Assembly: GCA_023333565.1 (NCBI GenBank)
Contig: JAJKFH010004053.1
Location: forward strand, 3,844,001 to 3,908,000
Reading direction: 5' to 3'
Source of the DNA: Puffinus mauretanicus
Taxonomy: Eukaryota; Chordata; Aves; Procellariiformes; Procellariidae
Length of the DNA: 64,000 bases
Made by a program: the position numbers and the translations under genes. Under the pieces are notes generated by a model that did not search any database, was not told the DNA's origin, and was given only the letters and a program-made list of their open reading frames with translations. This document shows, piece by piece, positions 33,295-47,196 of the stretch (its first letter is position 1; each line of letters starts with the position of its first letter).

Positions 33295-35958
33295 AGGTCC
33301 CAGAGCTTTGGAAGGAATCACATCACTGGCAAAGGCAGTTCCCTAAATAGGAATCCATCGGAGACAAAAGTGGAGCTGATGAGCAGTGGAAAGTATGAAA
33401 GAAAGGGAAGCTCCACTACCATCTCCTTGCTTGGAAGAAAGCAGTGTCCAAGAAACTCTGTTTAATCTGTTGTCCAGACAACCATAACTAAGTTCAGGTG
33501 CTCTGAACATGACACGGAGGAATGACACAGCCAGGCTGCCTTGACAGAAGTTTTCAAAATATCCAGGAGTTTTCCAAGCCTCTCATCATCACTAGCCACA
33601 CAGATACTCTCCAGATTGCCCCTGCATGAATTCTCCAGAGCCATAATCTCAGAAGAAGCCAACACATGCATGTGCTAGGGTCCGTTGGACAGCATCACCT
33701 GGGGATGGCACTTCTGCAAGGAAGGAGATGGCTTAATTAATGAACGAATAAAGCTGATGCGTGAGACTGCCACAGAAGAAAGGCTCAGTGACACCTTGTG
33801 TAGTCAGTTGACCAACATACAGAACTTGCACCGTGGAAACTACGGGAGCACATGGAAACCTCGCCGCACTTTGAAGTCATTGCTCAGGCTATGTGTTTTG
33901 TGGGGAGCTGTGCTAGGGAATGTGGCAGGATGGTGCCCTTACCCCAACGTGCTGCCTTCCACCACAAAGCACATTTGGTTTGTGCTCCAGGCAGAATAAA
34001 ATGGAACCTGGTTTCCTGCTAAATGCCAGTGCTTACCTTCCCTCGGGTGCTAAACCCTCTGACGTGTGGGTTTCAGCGCAGTCGCGCTCTCGGCCCACTT
34101 CACGGCTATGGGACCTGCGTGGCTGGGGCCACGTGCAGCGCCAAGTATAGAAGGGGAAAAAAAGTTCCTTTCCTGCAGAGCGAGGGGAAACCCAGGAGAG
34201 GGATTATGAGGGCGTGAGTCACCGTGTGCCTTCGGCATGACTCCGGGGACAGGGCGGCCTCTTGTTCCGGGACTGGGGTAAAGTCGCAGCTTCGCCTGTT
34301 ATTATTGTTAGTCACAACCCCAGCTATACAAAGTCCAGCAGAAACCACACTTGCAAATGCCTCAACCTGAAATGTAAAATAAACACTGGGAAAATAGCTG
34401 CTACTTACTTTCTCTAAATATACCCTGAGGCCAGATCTGCTTCCACTGAAGTCAAGTCCAGTTTTGCAATCAGCGGCAGGGGAAGCGAGATCCAGCCCTT
34501 TATTTGGAAGGATGTTAATAATCAAATCGCAGTTTTAATTTGTCACCAAGACAGGGGTGTGACAAGACATTTTGGTTGCTGCTATAAGTAGCTCTGAGGA
34601 TTGTCAGGGGTTGTTGTAGGTGCTAGAGACTTTGTGACATCCTGGCACGGCGAGGAAGGGACTCTGACTCTGGCATATGTCCTCGCTACAGGGAGGTGCA
34701 GAAATCCCTTTGGTCCCCCTCCGAACACCGAGGAGGGGCATAGCTGGGCCTGAGAAGCTGCAAGAGGAGTGGGCATAGAAAAACAGGAAGGCTGGAAGCT
34801 ATGGATCAGCTCCATATCAGTGATCTTATCAATATTTTCAGTGACTCATCTATGGCTTTTTCCCCTCTGAGGTTTTTATGACATATTCACTTCCTTCATT
34901 ACCATATAAAGATGGGGAATTTAAGCAGAAAAGGTGGAAAAGTGCTAAGTTAAGGCAGTTAGGTAAACATAAATGTTTTTAGCTTTAGCAAACTGCTGGG
35001 TGGAATCCTCCCGCACTTATGGACTTCCCCAATGTCATGGACTTCATGGTGGTATATGCTGGATTGTGCTGGCAGAATGGATGATGCTTGTGCTAGATGG
35101 TCATTTCCAGAAACCTATGTATGTGTGACAAGCACGCTTCAAAAGCACCGTGTCATCCACTGTGTATCTAGCATAGTTTTAATTGCTGTGGTGTCACAGG
35201 TAAAGCAACACTAGCATTTTGAGTTGTTACTGGACCTCACCTGGGGAGCAGGGCCATTCTCCTGCACAGAGGAAGAGAAAAGAGGGAGAAAGGGACTGCT
35301 ACATTTCCAGGTTTCAACTCAATAGGTGCTTGGGACAAACTCTGGGAAGCATCCAGAGCTGGAAGCGCAGAGTCACTCCCAAGAACACAGTTTAGACACA
35401 GCCTATATATCTTTTAGCACATTGCATATACTGGAAGTGAAGACTGGTCAACTTGGTGATCGACTCCAGATAGAGTCAACTTAAGTTTAGCCAGACTTAT
35501 TAGCTCTAATTCAGCCTTGGCTTTGCCAGATACAGCCTGCCGTTTGCACAATCTCTTAGGTATTTCTGCACTCTGCTCCAAGAGGGTGTATTAGCTAATG
35601 TGCAACCCAAGGTATGTTTGCAACACTGCAACCACAAGGATAAATTTTGCTGGAGCCGGGGCACACTTAGGTGTTGCCACACAGAGTTCGCTAAAGCTTT
35701 GGACTCAATCCTGGAACAGTGTGCTTGAGCGCATGAGTACAGATGGACCCCCCTGCACAGTGCCAGCAAAGTGTCAGGGCCTCTGCGGCACAGTTAATCC
35801 ACAACCTGGCTAAACTGCTCGTGGATAATTGAGAGTTCATTATACACCCATCTAGCACCTCTCTTTTATGGGAGGATAAACACTTCTCCATAAAAGTACT
35901 TGTAAACGTGAATTCTACTATTACAAGCAGTCACATTTTATATACATTTGCTTGTTTG

Positions 35959-35973
35959 TTTTTTTTTTTTTTT
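35959..35973 (+). repeat. Poly(T) run, 15 bases
   Basis: Fifteen consecutive T, preceded by 'cttgtttg'. In reverse complement it is a poly(A) run, but no retrocopy was recognised to its right. Confidence 0.8.
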
Positions 35974-37060
35974 ATTGTAACATGAATCATGCCTTTTACT
36001 GCATTCTACAGTGCAAACTCCAAACGCTGTAGGAGCAGAAGCATTTAACCAGAAGAGCTGAGTTTGCAATGCAGGGCTGGTCACACCCAGGCAAGTAAGC
36101 AGAGAGATACAAATCACAGCTTTTCAAAATCTAATCCAGGGAAAGCAACTCCGGTTAACCGAAGGCTTAATTTTCTGCCCTCGGGCACTGTCCTCCTGAT
36201 CTCACATGTTATTTAGCTGTCAGATATTCCTGTTAGGACTTGGACAGTTGTATGTGACGATTTACAGTCCTGTGACTGTCCACTGAGAAACAATGTACAG
36301 TATAGAAAAATGTAAAATTAACAGCCTCAGAGGTAAAGGCTCTACTCCTTTGTCCATCCAATGGCTTTGAACTAAACTCAGTGTTGGAATTGTTCCAGAA
36401 TATCAGCTTTGAAAAATAAAGCACACAAACAGTTTGAAATCTTCAGTACTTGTCTGCAGAGCCGATGGATTCTGAGCCTGCAGCCCTTGGGTTTCTGTGG
36501 TCCAGCATTTCCAGAGCTGGTGACCTTGACCCCTTAGCTTGCATCTACTGCAGCTGGGATTTCTAATCACTGTCCATGCAAGGACTGAAAAGGACCACTC
36601 AACCTACTTTCCAAGTTCAGAAAAGATGAGGGGATTCAGCCCAGTATGGCCGGGTGACCACACCTCTCACAAGACAAGGCACTGGGTCGCAGCGACACAG
36701 TCGTAGCCCCTCTTGCCCTCTGTCTTGCAGGTGTGAGACCCCTGTAATTTCTGTAAGGACCAGGAATTTCTGATTACGATGCTGTCATTGCATGAGTGAC
36801 TTCTTTGGTGAGCATTTTGTGGTATCCTTTGTAGTCGATAACAACCTGACTGAGGATTATTTGCCCATAGGTCAAGTACACATCCCTTATGGCTGAAAAA
36901 AAGACATCACAGATCCTGGCTAATGGGTTGAACTGGGAACAAAGCACCAGTTACAAGAACGTGTCATAAAAATGAAGTTAAAGGTGAAGTAAAATTTCAA
37001 TAAGGTTGAAGAGATCCATGGTTGTATCCCTTGATATAGCCATGAAAGGGGGCTAAAAAT

Positions 37061-37094
37061 GGAGAGGGGGGGAGGAGGAGAAGGGAGCAAGAGG
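37061..37094 (+). other. G-rich purine tract
   Basis: An uninterrupted purine stretch with a long G run (about seven) and several GG/GGG runs, a possible quadruplex or triplex former. A similar purine tract lies at about 38,139-38,178, within the LINE fossil. Confidence 0.4.
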
Positions 37095-37989
37095 TGGTCT
37101 TACGCAGTCAGCAGCATTTAAGTGGTTATCCTCAGCCTCAGCGATTTTCTGAGTTTATTTTTTCCTGTAAAGATTTGCTCATATACCCATCACTTGTTGC
37201 ACTGAGGACAAAGTAAGGGGAGAAGACATAAGTCAACTTTCTTTGAGTACAAATGGTTACGAAAAGCTTAGAAACAGACCGGCAGTGGTGACAGCCGAGG
37301 GCATGCCACCACCTGTTTGGAGCAAGATGGTGGTTTTAATTCCTTCTGTTTACTCTCACCACTGTTCCCATCCCCATAGAAAAAATAAAATAAATGCCTT
37401 TGTTATTTACAGTCTGCACTGAGGGCAGTCATCAAGGTTGATTGTGGGTTTATGGTTGCCAGCCAGCCTCCCTGCTCCAGCAGGTGCCAGGCACCCTGAA
37501 TTACTCCCATCACGCCCTGCTCGGCGGGGCAGTGAGTAAGCTGATGAATTCTGCTTATTTCGTCTGGGAGGCAACTGCCTCCCCCTCTCCACAAGGAACA
37601 TCCCACGTATAATAAAGGTTTATAGTCAACCAGAGCAAGACTTCAAACTCATTCCTTCCAGATTCATTCATGACGAGGGTGGGGATGCTAGACGGCTCAA
37701 CAATGTTTAACTCGACAAATACTAAAATCTCCAGAGCAATGGCCCTTTATCACCCCTGCTTTCTTTAGATACAGAATCAAAGAGCTAGCAAGCATGTCCT
37801 GTCAGCTTATGGTTACCAGAACTGAAACTGGATGCTAGGTATTTAGTAAAACCCAAGCTAGGAAATAAATGCTATATGTTTAAAAGAATTACCCTGGCCA
37901 CCCAACAAACTTGGGAAACTAAGGGGCAGGCCTATCACAAAAAAGCCCAAGTATCGCTCTGTGATATATAAAGAGAATTGTAGCCTAAA

Positions 37990-38405
37990 AGACATAGGAA
38001 GGGCTTGCCAGGAGTAGTATGTTCAGTTGGGGGTGTTACACTTTCCACAAGAAAAATGGGGAACAACTCCGGAGAGTGCAGGAACAAGAATGGTCAGAGA
38101 TCCTGAAAACATAGATCAGCGAAGGAAAGCTGCGTGAACGGAGGGGGGGAAAGAAGATCGGGGAGGAGAGAAAAAAGGGCAACAATCTTCAAATACATAC
38201 ATAAAAAAAGAAGCTGCAAAGAAGAAAGGAATACTGTATTACTTTATTATATACAAACAACGGGCATAATCTGTAACCAAGAGGATTAAAACCCAACTTG
38301 AGGTAGGAAAGTGACAACGAGAAAAGACTGCTGGGAGAGTCTGTAAGGCCTCAGGCATTACAGATCTCTCAAGTTAGACAACACCCATCAGCAATGGAGT
38401 GTTCA
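37990..38405 (+). mobile_element. Ancient CR1/L3-type LINE 3' end, plus orientation
   Basis: The order of blocks follows CR1/L3 distal ORF2 and 3' end. 'agtatgttcagttggggg' is the block usually reading tgtgttcagttctggg. 'ccggagagtgcaggaacaag' is the gagagggtccagagaagag block. 'tcctgaaaacatagatcagc' corresponds to the tttagaaaacctgacctatg block, 'aatcttcaaatacatacata' to gtcttcaaatatgtaaaa, and 'aagttagacaacacccatca' to aggttagacaaacacctgtca near the 3' end. A G-rich purine tract interrupts the alignment near 38,139-38,178. No open frame survives. Boundaries are approximate. Confidence 0.65.
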
Positions 38406-41400
38406 AAGTCCCTTCAAACTTCACAACTCTGCAAAAGAGAAGCAGCGTACCATCTGCCAAGCTTCCAAGTGACAACCTTAGTTTTCAGTAGCACACAGTA
38501 GAGCTACTGCAAGATCCTGGAGGGGGGGGATGGCACAGAGAGTGGCAAAGTAACAATTAGTAGCAGATTCCCTCAATTGCTCCCACCTTAACATGGAAAG
38601 AAAGGCAGCCTTTACCCAAAAAGTTGATTTTTAGTTAGATGTATACCATACAGTGCTTCACCCATGAGAATAGCCTCACATGTCCCATTCCACAAGGTGC
38701 AGAGTCATCCAGAGACACGTTAAGGAGAGTGTTGTTTTGATACATCGAACTCAAGCACATGTATCTTGCAGATCTGAACCATTAAGCCACAGTAGGAGCC
38801 ATTATTGCCTATTACTGGCTATGGGTAAAAAGGAGTATTTTATTTCTTCAAAACAAACAGCAGGTAAGACTATCTTATTGCATCTGAGCAAGATCAAGGA
38901 CTCTCCATTGCAAAGGACCATTTCCCATCTCCTCCAAAGAGGATTTGCATCCCTTAATGTCAGCACAAACAGTCAAAGCTTTGCGCTACCCTAGTTCACA
39001 CAGCTGGCACCTGCCGTATGACTAATTTCTTCAAGCGTGACTTTGGAGATCACAAGCAGCAGCAGAACAGGTTAGAGAGAAGTGTAACACCTGTGTTAAT
39101 GTCAGAAGGTCTGGATGGGAAAGGACCGTACAGAACTGAAACAAAACTTTTCATAAACATTTTCAGAATTTCCTACTTTTGACTACTCACAGAAATACTA
39201 GACGGCAAGAAGTGGCATGGCTCTCTCTGCTATGTACTCTCCAGGATTTTGTAAGCTGGAAAGTCCCATTAGGCAAACAGGGATTCAAACAACCCATATT
39301 AAAGGAAATTGGGGGGGCAGAAGGGATTGTCTTGTGCTATTTTATATGTTTCTACTGGAAAACTGATTCACAGCTTCTGAAAATAAATTTTCAGGGGAAT
39401 TGTTGACAGTTTTGGTTTTGTAGCCCAGAAATAACCGGTCTCAGTGTTTTCCCCTTCTTGAAATTGACCTTTCTTTTCTCCTAAAACACTTCTGTATGTT
39501 TGATACAAAAAAATCATGAATCATGAATAGCATCATGGTTTGGGCTAGCACACTGCAAGGCCCCAGCACATTTTCCATCTCAATACTTACTAATGATACA
39601 CATTAGGCATAACTGAAAAACACCAATTAAGTTTTATGAATAATTCTGAAGTTCTGAAATTTGGACTTCTGGCATGGAATACAAGGAGGGCCTTGGAGAT
39701 GTGCCAAGGGACAGTCACCTACCCTAAAACTGCCAAGAGTCAAGGGAACTGGACTGGGATGTGAGGGAGAACTGTATTCCAAAAACCTGACCTGCACCAG
39801 GTTTCTTGAGGTCTTGAACCTATTTTTGTCAACTCCTAGGAGAGGGCCCTAAGGAAGACGTGAGATGTACTCTTGACAACAAAGTTATTGAAATGGACAC
39901 ATGTCTGCAAAATACTTCAGGCTATCTGAATCAAGACTGTTTTCAATGGGGAAGGGTGTCATTAGAAAATGAACTTGGTTCCAGTGGGAATCTCTTTGCT
40001 ACAAAAAGACAAGCAAACCAAATTGCCCGGTGAATTCATGAAATGGGAAAATATTACTCAACACCTATTGGAAAACCTTCAAAACAATTCCCTTAACATC
40101 AGCTGGACTTGCATCAAGCTCTCCGGTGTGTTCATGAAGGGCCACATAGAAAGGGGTCAGGCAGGAATGAAAAATTTGCCGACAGATTTGGGGAGCTTTG
40201 TACCAGGAGCAGTAGGATGTGGTATCAGGTCCCCAAATGACAAACGTGCTCAGCGCCTTGCGGGCTTGCAAGATGAAAGACTGTCTTAGGTAGTCTCTCA
40301 TTTATGTGCTTTCAATTGCTTTTAACTTTACAGTGCATTTTAAAATCGCAGTTTACAGCTAATGGAAAGAAAAAAAAGTTAATTTCTTTGGAAATTGGCA
40401 GCCGTGCAAGAAGGAGAAAGCATCGCCCACCCCACCTTGCGTTGTTTCGTACCTGGCTCGGGGAAGAGCCTGGCTCATTCCAAAGGGAAGAGTCAGCAAG
40501 CGCAGAGTTACACAGCAGAGTTACCCAGGCTGAGCCTGGGAGAGCGGCGCTGCCCGGCGTGGACCTCTAAAGAGAGAAACGCTGCTGCCTTTTTTTTTCT
40601 TTTTTTCAAGACAGCCCCAGAGTTTCTTAATTTTCATTTGCAGAGCATCGGGAAACCATTTCTGCCAAACTAATCAGCAGCTATCACCCGATGTTGAGGG
40701 ATACCTCTAGACTCCTTTGGACTTGGCACCCTCCAGACTGGTTTGTCAGGTCCCATAAATTTAAAAGAAATTAAAAAAAAAAAAAGGAAAATAAAATAAT
40801 GCCCTGCTGAACTTTTCTGTTTTGCTGTTCTTGTAACATATATGAAACAGATCTGACAGGAGAGTTTCCTTCAGCTCATATCTCAGCAGTAAGTAGGGGT
40901 ATGAGCTTTTTTCTTTCTTTTTTTCAACAACCTTTACTAAAAATAACTCCTTTAAGACTGTGGAAGGAGATTTCCAGCCTTGTAAGTTCAGATGTGCCTG
41001 CATTCATTCAGAAGCTTGATCTGGATTTAATATGCACAGCCCTGTCAATACCGTGTTAAGCCCTCTGGCACCAGAGGGTCCAGGCAGTCTCTCTGTATTG
41101 TATCCCAACCCCAAGCATCAAGAGGGACGTAATCCATCACATCAGCTCTTGAACCAAAACTGCTGCAATTATATGCTCTCAAAATGGGACCATTAACCTA
41201 TCAAAAAGCATTTGAGAAGGGGTGTAATGTTGTCAGTTATTGTTCACGGGGGAGGAGTGAAGATAATTCTTATCTTGCAAATAGATTCATGCAAAACCAA
41301 TTGCAGTTTGTGTTGCTGTAATTGATTTAGCCCATTTTGTAGTCTATGAAAATTCCAGGGTAGGGTGTTCACACACAGACACACAAAGGGTAATGCCATT

Positions 41401-44400
41401 TCCCAAGAGTGGATTAGAGGGAGAGCCTGTGCCTGGCCCACCACAGGAGCGCAGAATCGAGTCAGCCACAAAGAGCAGAGCACGTTCCCAAGGAGGGCAA
41501 GAAACACCAAAGGAGATGGAAAAAGTGGCAAAGGCAGTGCTCTGTTATAAACAGCAACGGATGTGGAAGTGTTAGTATTCGCATCTCACATAGGTACTTC
41601 CATGCAGCAACAGCTGGTTATAGGTACCTTGAGCTAAGCTGCACCCACGGCACATTTTGTTTCCACTAAGTGAAGCTGGAGAGTCCAATAGCCTCCAATA
41701 ACCTAGTCATCCTCTTTGCAAACAGGATGACTCCCAGGCACTCAAAACAGTTCTCCATTAGGAAATAATTGCTACAAGTAAGAATAGTAGTTTGCTAAGC
41801 TTCGCTGAAACAAAGACCTCCAAATCAGGTAAGCCTGGTTACAAAAAGTTCAGAAACTTTCCTGCACTGTTTATAAAGTGGGAAGTACATGCTGTGAGCC
41901 CCCACTTTGGTGGAGATCTGGAAGAAGAGATAACTGTGATGGTGACACTCCTTACGCTCCCTGAGTACTCAAGAGAGGGAGCATCCATACAACTTAAATC
42001 CCCAACGTGATGAGATAGGGAACCTTAGGAGAAAAGCCCTCCTTAATCAGGGACAACAGCCCTCCTAAATTAGCCACCCAAATGAAGTGCCTGCAGTTAA
42101 GCAATGTGCATACCTGTCATCTGCACCTTCCCAGGTAAGCCAGGGCTCTCTGAAGTTTTGCCAGTGCTGGCTCTGGGATGAACAGAGCACCAACGGGCCT
42201 GGGCCACCCCTCCCCAAGAGGCACAGGAGTAGAGCTGTCCTGCGCAATGCCAAGGGATGGTGCAGCCATTTCCATGTTCCCTACACAGCAGAGAGACCCT
42301 GGGAGAGCTCTGCCCCCTCGCCAACACCACCCTGAGCTGCACCCAGATCCTCGTCAGCTCTGTGTCCCACAGCAAAAACGACGGCTCCACTAGGTCATTT
42401 TGGACACCCCAGAGGAGCATCTTGGAAATGGAGATGACACATTCAAGTCTCTCTGGCTTTCTCTGCATTGGCACGCCATACTGCACAACCTCTTCCCAGG
42501 TGACAAACCCAGCCTCTGCCATGACCAGTTACCAGAAAAGAGTGCAGGACACAGCCTACACTCTCAGAAATAAGGTCCTGTCCCTTCTTGTGACTCCCCC
42601 TAAACCAAATCTCCTGGTGACATTTTTTTCATTGCTGAAAATATTCATCACTGGATTCATTCTGTTCTGATGACTTACGCACTTCAGAGAGGATGCCATT
42701 CCAAAAATTATAGGACAGATTTCTCCTCTAATATCTGCAGTTCTGCAAGTCATTTCCTCAGTTTAAACAGTGGAGCAGTAAAAACGGGTTCATCTTGTAC
42801 TTTTCCCCAAAGCAGCTTGTACTGACCACTCCTGGAGGCTCCTGGGCTGCTGGAGGGCAGATCAGACCTACCGGGGCAAGACTTCTCTCCATCCCTCTAT
42901 CACTATGTTCTTCCTTGCCCATGTTGCAGCCATGGAGGACTGCATTTTAAGCTTTTTCTTTTAAATTCTAGCAAAAGAAAAAAAATTACCTTCCCTAAGA
43001 TTTTTCCATTTGCTGTGGAAAAGGGCTAGAAATACACACATTTGGAAAACGAAAGCTGGGAATCTCTTTAAATTCATAGTTCCCTCAGATGAGCAGGGCC
43101 GGTGGCTGCAGACTGCATGGAGCCTAAAGGCCAGCTCTGTACAAAAGGGCAGAGGCAGTTCCTGTATGTGCTCCATAACAGCATGACACATCGCAGGGCT
43201 TTTGGACAAAGGGATGTATTTTTTCTGTGAAATTGTTCTTTAGCTGTATATTTCTTTGTCCTCTGCCCATGGGAATAATGATATCAGGGCAAGAATGAAA
43301 GACTCCTTTAAATTTCTCCATGCAAATAGGTTTGCTGTTAGTACTTCTTCCTGACTAGAGAGGCTGACAGGTTGAGGCAATACTAAAACCTTCATGGTAA
43401 TGGAGAAGGGTACCTGAAATCCAAACGTTTTTATACACACACAAATACACACTGTATTGAGAGCCCCCCTTTCCAAAATGGGGAGGTTTGCAGGTAAAAA
43501 ATACTTCAGTAATTCCTCCCTGTCCTATAAACCAAATCGATAAGATTTAAGCTAACATATCATCTTGACATTACTAATACATGTGTGCGAGCATTCAGTT
43601 TACACTTTCAATACAGTCTGCCAGATTAGATCTGTATACCTGCTACCGAATAACAAGGGTACTATTGATTTTTCGTTATTTTCAAGTATTTGTTTTCTTC
43701 AGTTGAGCACATTCTATTTATTTTGGCACAGGTAACAGAGAAACCAAGGCAAGAGACTTAACCTCTTTTCAGAAAGGTTTAAGGCTTGACAGGCATCACA
43801 ACTTCATCAAACTGTTTGTTCCCATGGTGGTCTGTAACAGAGTATTGTCCTGCTTATTACTTTATTCACTGTTCATTCCCCTAATTTTACATGTAAATCT
43901 GCAGTGCAGAGTACAAGCAGAGGTGGTGTGCAGGATATGCAGTGACAGTTTTCTTCCAGAAAGACTTGCAAAGTACCTGAAACGTGGGTGTTTTTTGCCC
44001 CTGTGGCTCAGTTCTGAGGCTCAGTCAGGTACCCACCAGGCATCCTCCATCCCGAGTGTCATCCTGCTTTATACTGTAAATGCACTTACAGTAAAGTGCA
44101 GAAGCAATTTATAAAATTCTTTATACTCAGTAGGAGTTTACCTATGCCTGTTGCCAGGTGGATTTTAGAAAAAGATCCCAAACCTGTTTGTTGTTTTCTG
44201 ATTTGACAATTAAATAGTCTTCCAACAGCAAGTACTGGCAGGCGATGCGGTTGCTTCCCAGCCGGACAGGAGCAGGCAGGCTCTGCCCATGCCAAGCCAT
44301 TTGGGACTCACAGTCCCCGGGGGCAGAGGGGACCACCCAAAGGCTACGGCAGTCTGGTGCCCTGTGCACGTAACAATTTAATATCAATATTGCCTATGGG

Positions 44401-47196
44401 TATGCCTTTAGACAATACTGGTGACCCCAGGAGTATTGTATATTGTATATTCAGAATTAAGTGTAAACTGAGAACACTATACATATATATATGCATTTGC
44501 AAAGTCTTAAACGCGCTGCCCGTTTTCTCCCTCCTCGGTGCGTACGTGCGGTGGTGTGCTCCTATACTGGCACCTAGTGGGGAGTGCACGGGAGATGGGC
44601 AAATGAAGAGAGCGGGCTGCACGCACACACACGCTCACCCCACGAAATACCTTGGTCACTTTTTTTTTCCTCTGGTTCTTTGATAGCCCTTCCGGAGTAG
44701 CGCAGCTTTAGCAGGCTTCGTGCTCTGCAGCCTGCCCCCTCTGTCGGGCAGAAGCTCCCACCCTCTTGGCTCACGTCCCTCTTGCTGGAAAGCCTTGGCC
44801 AAGCCAAGCCCTCTGCTCCTTGCCCATGCACCCATCCTCTGGGTCCGCACCCTCCTCTGTACGAGCTGGGATCCCTACCTGTCATCCCCTCCTCCTGCGT
44901 TTTCCTGCTGGATCCCCCTGCAGCAACCCATCCGCGTTTCCTCCTCCGGGTCCCCCTGCCTTGACCTGGGCCTGACAGGTCTCTCAGGAAAGCGGGCGAC
45001 CACTGGTGTTGCTTCCTGCCTTGTAGCTCCTGCTCCCGCTTTGGCCTCGGAGGAAAGGGCTGCCTCTTACCCGGTGAAGGACTTCCTCCACCAATTCCCA
45101 TCGCCCTCAGGAATCTCATGTCCCACAATTGTCCCGTTTTAGCTGAAGCAGCAAAAGGCTCAACCTACCACTTCTCCCAAGGTCCATTCAGTGTCATTAC
45201 AGCATTTAAAAGGAAACACTGAAAAGACGTAACGTTCTTGCCAAAAAACATTTATCTTCTTCTTACCATCTATACAAAAAGAACAACTCTCCCGAGGAGC
45301 CTCCAAGGTTGGTCTCAAATACGGCAATCCAAATGAGACCTCCTGGGCAGCCCAGTGATACCAGTATAATCTTACTGATTACAGTTAGATAGCACACTGC
45401 TCCAGTTTGTTTCTCTTGCTGCAGTCCCGCAGAGCCCTGGCTTATATCACAGGAGGTAAGGCAAGTATTTGCAAGCAGGTAAGGCAGCAAGTCGGTATTG
45501 TCAAGCTCAGTTGCTTCCAGCAAGGAACCGGATGATGGGTGGCTGAGGTGAACTGCTGGTCCTACAGGAGAGCTGACGCCCGGACAGTTGTGCTTCCCGT
45601 GCATGGCATTACACGCTGCAGTTTTGCTTCTAAATTTGACAAGGGGTGACAGAAACAGCTGCCGGATCCCTACAGTTATTTCTTGTCCCGCCAAGGCTTT
45701 CCTAAACTCTCACTCGAACTACGAGTCTAGTGAGAGGGTGCGGTCTTTCCTTTGGTTTACTCATTCATTTTCCATCATGGATGAAGGCTTTGCTTCCATC
45801 TTGAAGGAAACCTATTGTTGGTGACGTTGTTAAATAGCCCTCTGTACGGTACGACCTGTAACCGTGATTTACAACCCATTTCTAGCTGCACCATGGTTCA
45901 GCTGACTTTTCTATTGAGCAGTTGGTGTGAACGCTAAACCTATTCAAGGCTAGCAGCATTTCTGCAATTCATTCAACTTGAGGAAACACTGGAAATTTAT
46001 TAGGATGTTTTTACAGTCCCGGAAATTGCTATGAGACTCTGTCAGTAACAAAAGAACAGAAATGGCTCACAATTTTATTGCACTTTTTCATATGCATTAG
46101 GTAATGTAGGTCTTTGTCATTTATTCAGTTTTTTAGTCAAAATCCTTGGCTGAGACTCTGTGAGACTTCCAGGTCTTGGAATTTTATCACAAGCTTCCTT
46201 AATATTTGGTGCTTTCCTTAAAGCTCCAGCCTTTGGAGTCACTTGATTTGGCTACCCGAGGACCTCAGCTTTATGAAGAAATCAAAAAATAACTCTGTCC
46301 CTTGCGATTGTGAAGAGTGACAACAAAACATTAACTATCAAGTTGCTTACATGTCAGACGGCAAAGAAAAGCTAGATCTTTTTTTTAAGTTTCAGGATGT
46401 TTTTACATTTACGATTTCTGAATCCCTGAGTGCTGTTGGGGAAGGTTATCTGGAAGAAAGGGGCGGGGACAAGAAGGCATTTACAGCTCTTTGAGCCTCT
46501 GTTTGCAATAGCCTCGAGCCACCTTAGCACACCAGCTGAAATCAGGCAGTGGTCAGCAAGTTTGGCCTAATTTTTTCCCTTCAGACTCAATCCTCGCCAG
46601 CCTACAGAGGCAGGTGTCAGCAGAGCCAGTTACTCTGCCCTCACCGCAACGCCTAACACAGGACTCCTCTCCCCAGATGGTTGCCAGAGCAGCCATAGCC
46701 AAGTGACAACAAGTCTTGGGATTAAGGTAGAATTTTTTTTCATAGTTTGGAAAAGAAGAGCCTGAATGATTTATGCAGATGGCTGCACCCATGCCACAGA
46801 GAGCACTGTGGCCCCAGGGCAGTACCTGGAACTCAACCACATGGGCTTTCGCCCTTATCTCTGTTTCTGCCCTGACAGCACTGTGCTGGGTGTCAATCAC
46901 ACCGGTGCCAAAGGCCCTCTGGCTCCCAGGGACAGATGTAGGGAGCTGTGAGCAGTGGCCGTACTGCAGGAGACAAGACACAGCAGGAGGGCTCATGCTT
47001 TGCCCTCACTGAAGCCCCAGGTCTACTCCACCAAATGTCCCAGCAAGGAGGATATCCTCATATTTAGCCGGCAAAGGAGGAGGGGATCCCATCACTGCCT
47101 TTCACTTCCCACTCCCACCAGGAGTTGGTCCACACCAGGGTATTCCTGCCAAGGCCACCCACCGGGTAGGTAGGCTGTGCTTTCCCTGCATACGTA
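38406..47196. other. No gene recognised
   Basis: Nearly 9 kb without an identifiable gene or transposon. Notable local features are a CTCF-like palindrome at 41,061-41,078 and a run of 13 A at 40,773-40,785. There is also a small CpG cluster at about 44,512-44,555. Next to it, at 44,574-45,142, the sequence is GC-rich and open on both strands over 140 to 184 codons, but has no domain or clear codon bias. Confidence 0.5.
41061..41078 (+). promoter_or_regulatory. CTCF-like site within an 8-bp palindrome
   Basis: CCCTCTGG, CA, CCAGAGGG is a perfect 8-bp inverted repeat with a two-base centre. The 3' half with its flank reads CACCAGAGGGTCC, which resembles the CTCF core CACCAGGGGGCGC with three differences. 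CTCF sites mark boundaries and loop anchors. The match is partial and unscored, so binding is only a possibility. Confidence 0.25.

Larger units (their letters stand above)
28870..37989. other. No gene recognised
   Basis: About 9 kb without an identifiable gene or transposon. It includes a near-palindromic GGCAGGCAG-type element at 30,998-31,016 in a small CpG cluster (30,925-31,020). A GC-rich, proline-codon-rich patch lies at 31,800-31,960. There are also a 17-bp tandem duplication at 33,261-33,294, a run of 15 T at 35,959-35,973, and a G-rich purine tract at 37,061-37,094. Confidence 0.5.

Noticed and set aside
43725..43800. Possible second reverse MIR remnant ('gagaaaccaaggcaagagac')
   Set aside because: Short, partial resemblance without the rest of the element; insufficient to call.
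44574..45142. Opposing open frames of 184 and 140 codons
   Set aside because: GC-rich sequence with no recognisable domain, no clear third-position bias and starts at non-ATG codons. Kept only as a compositional note.
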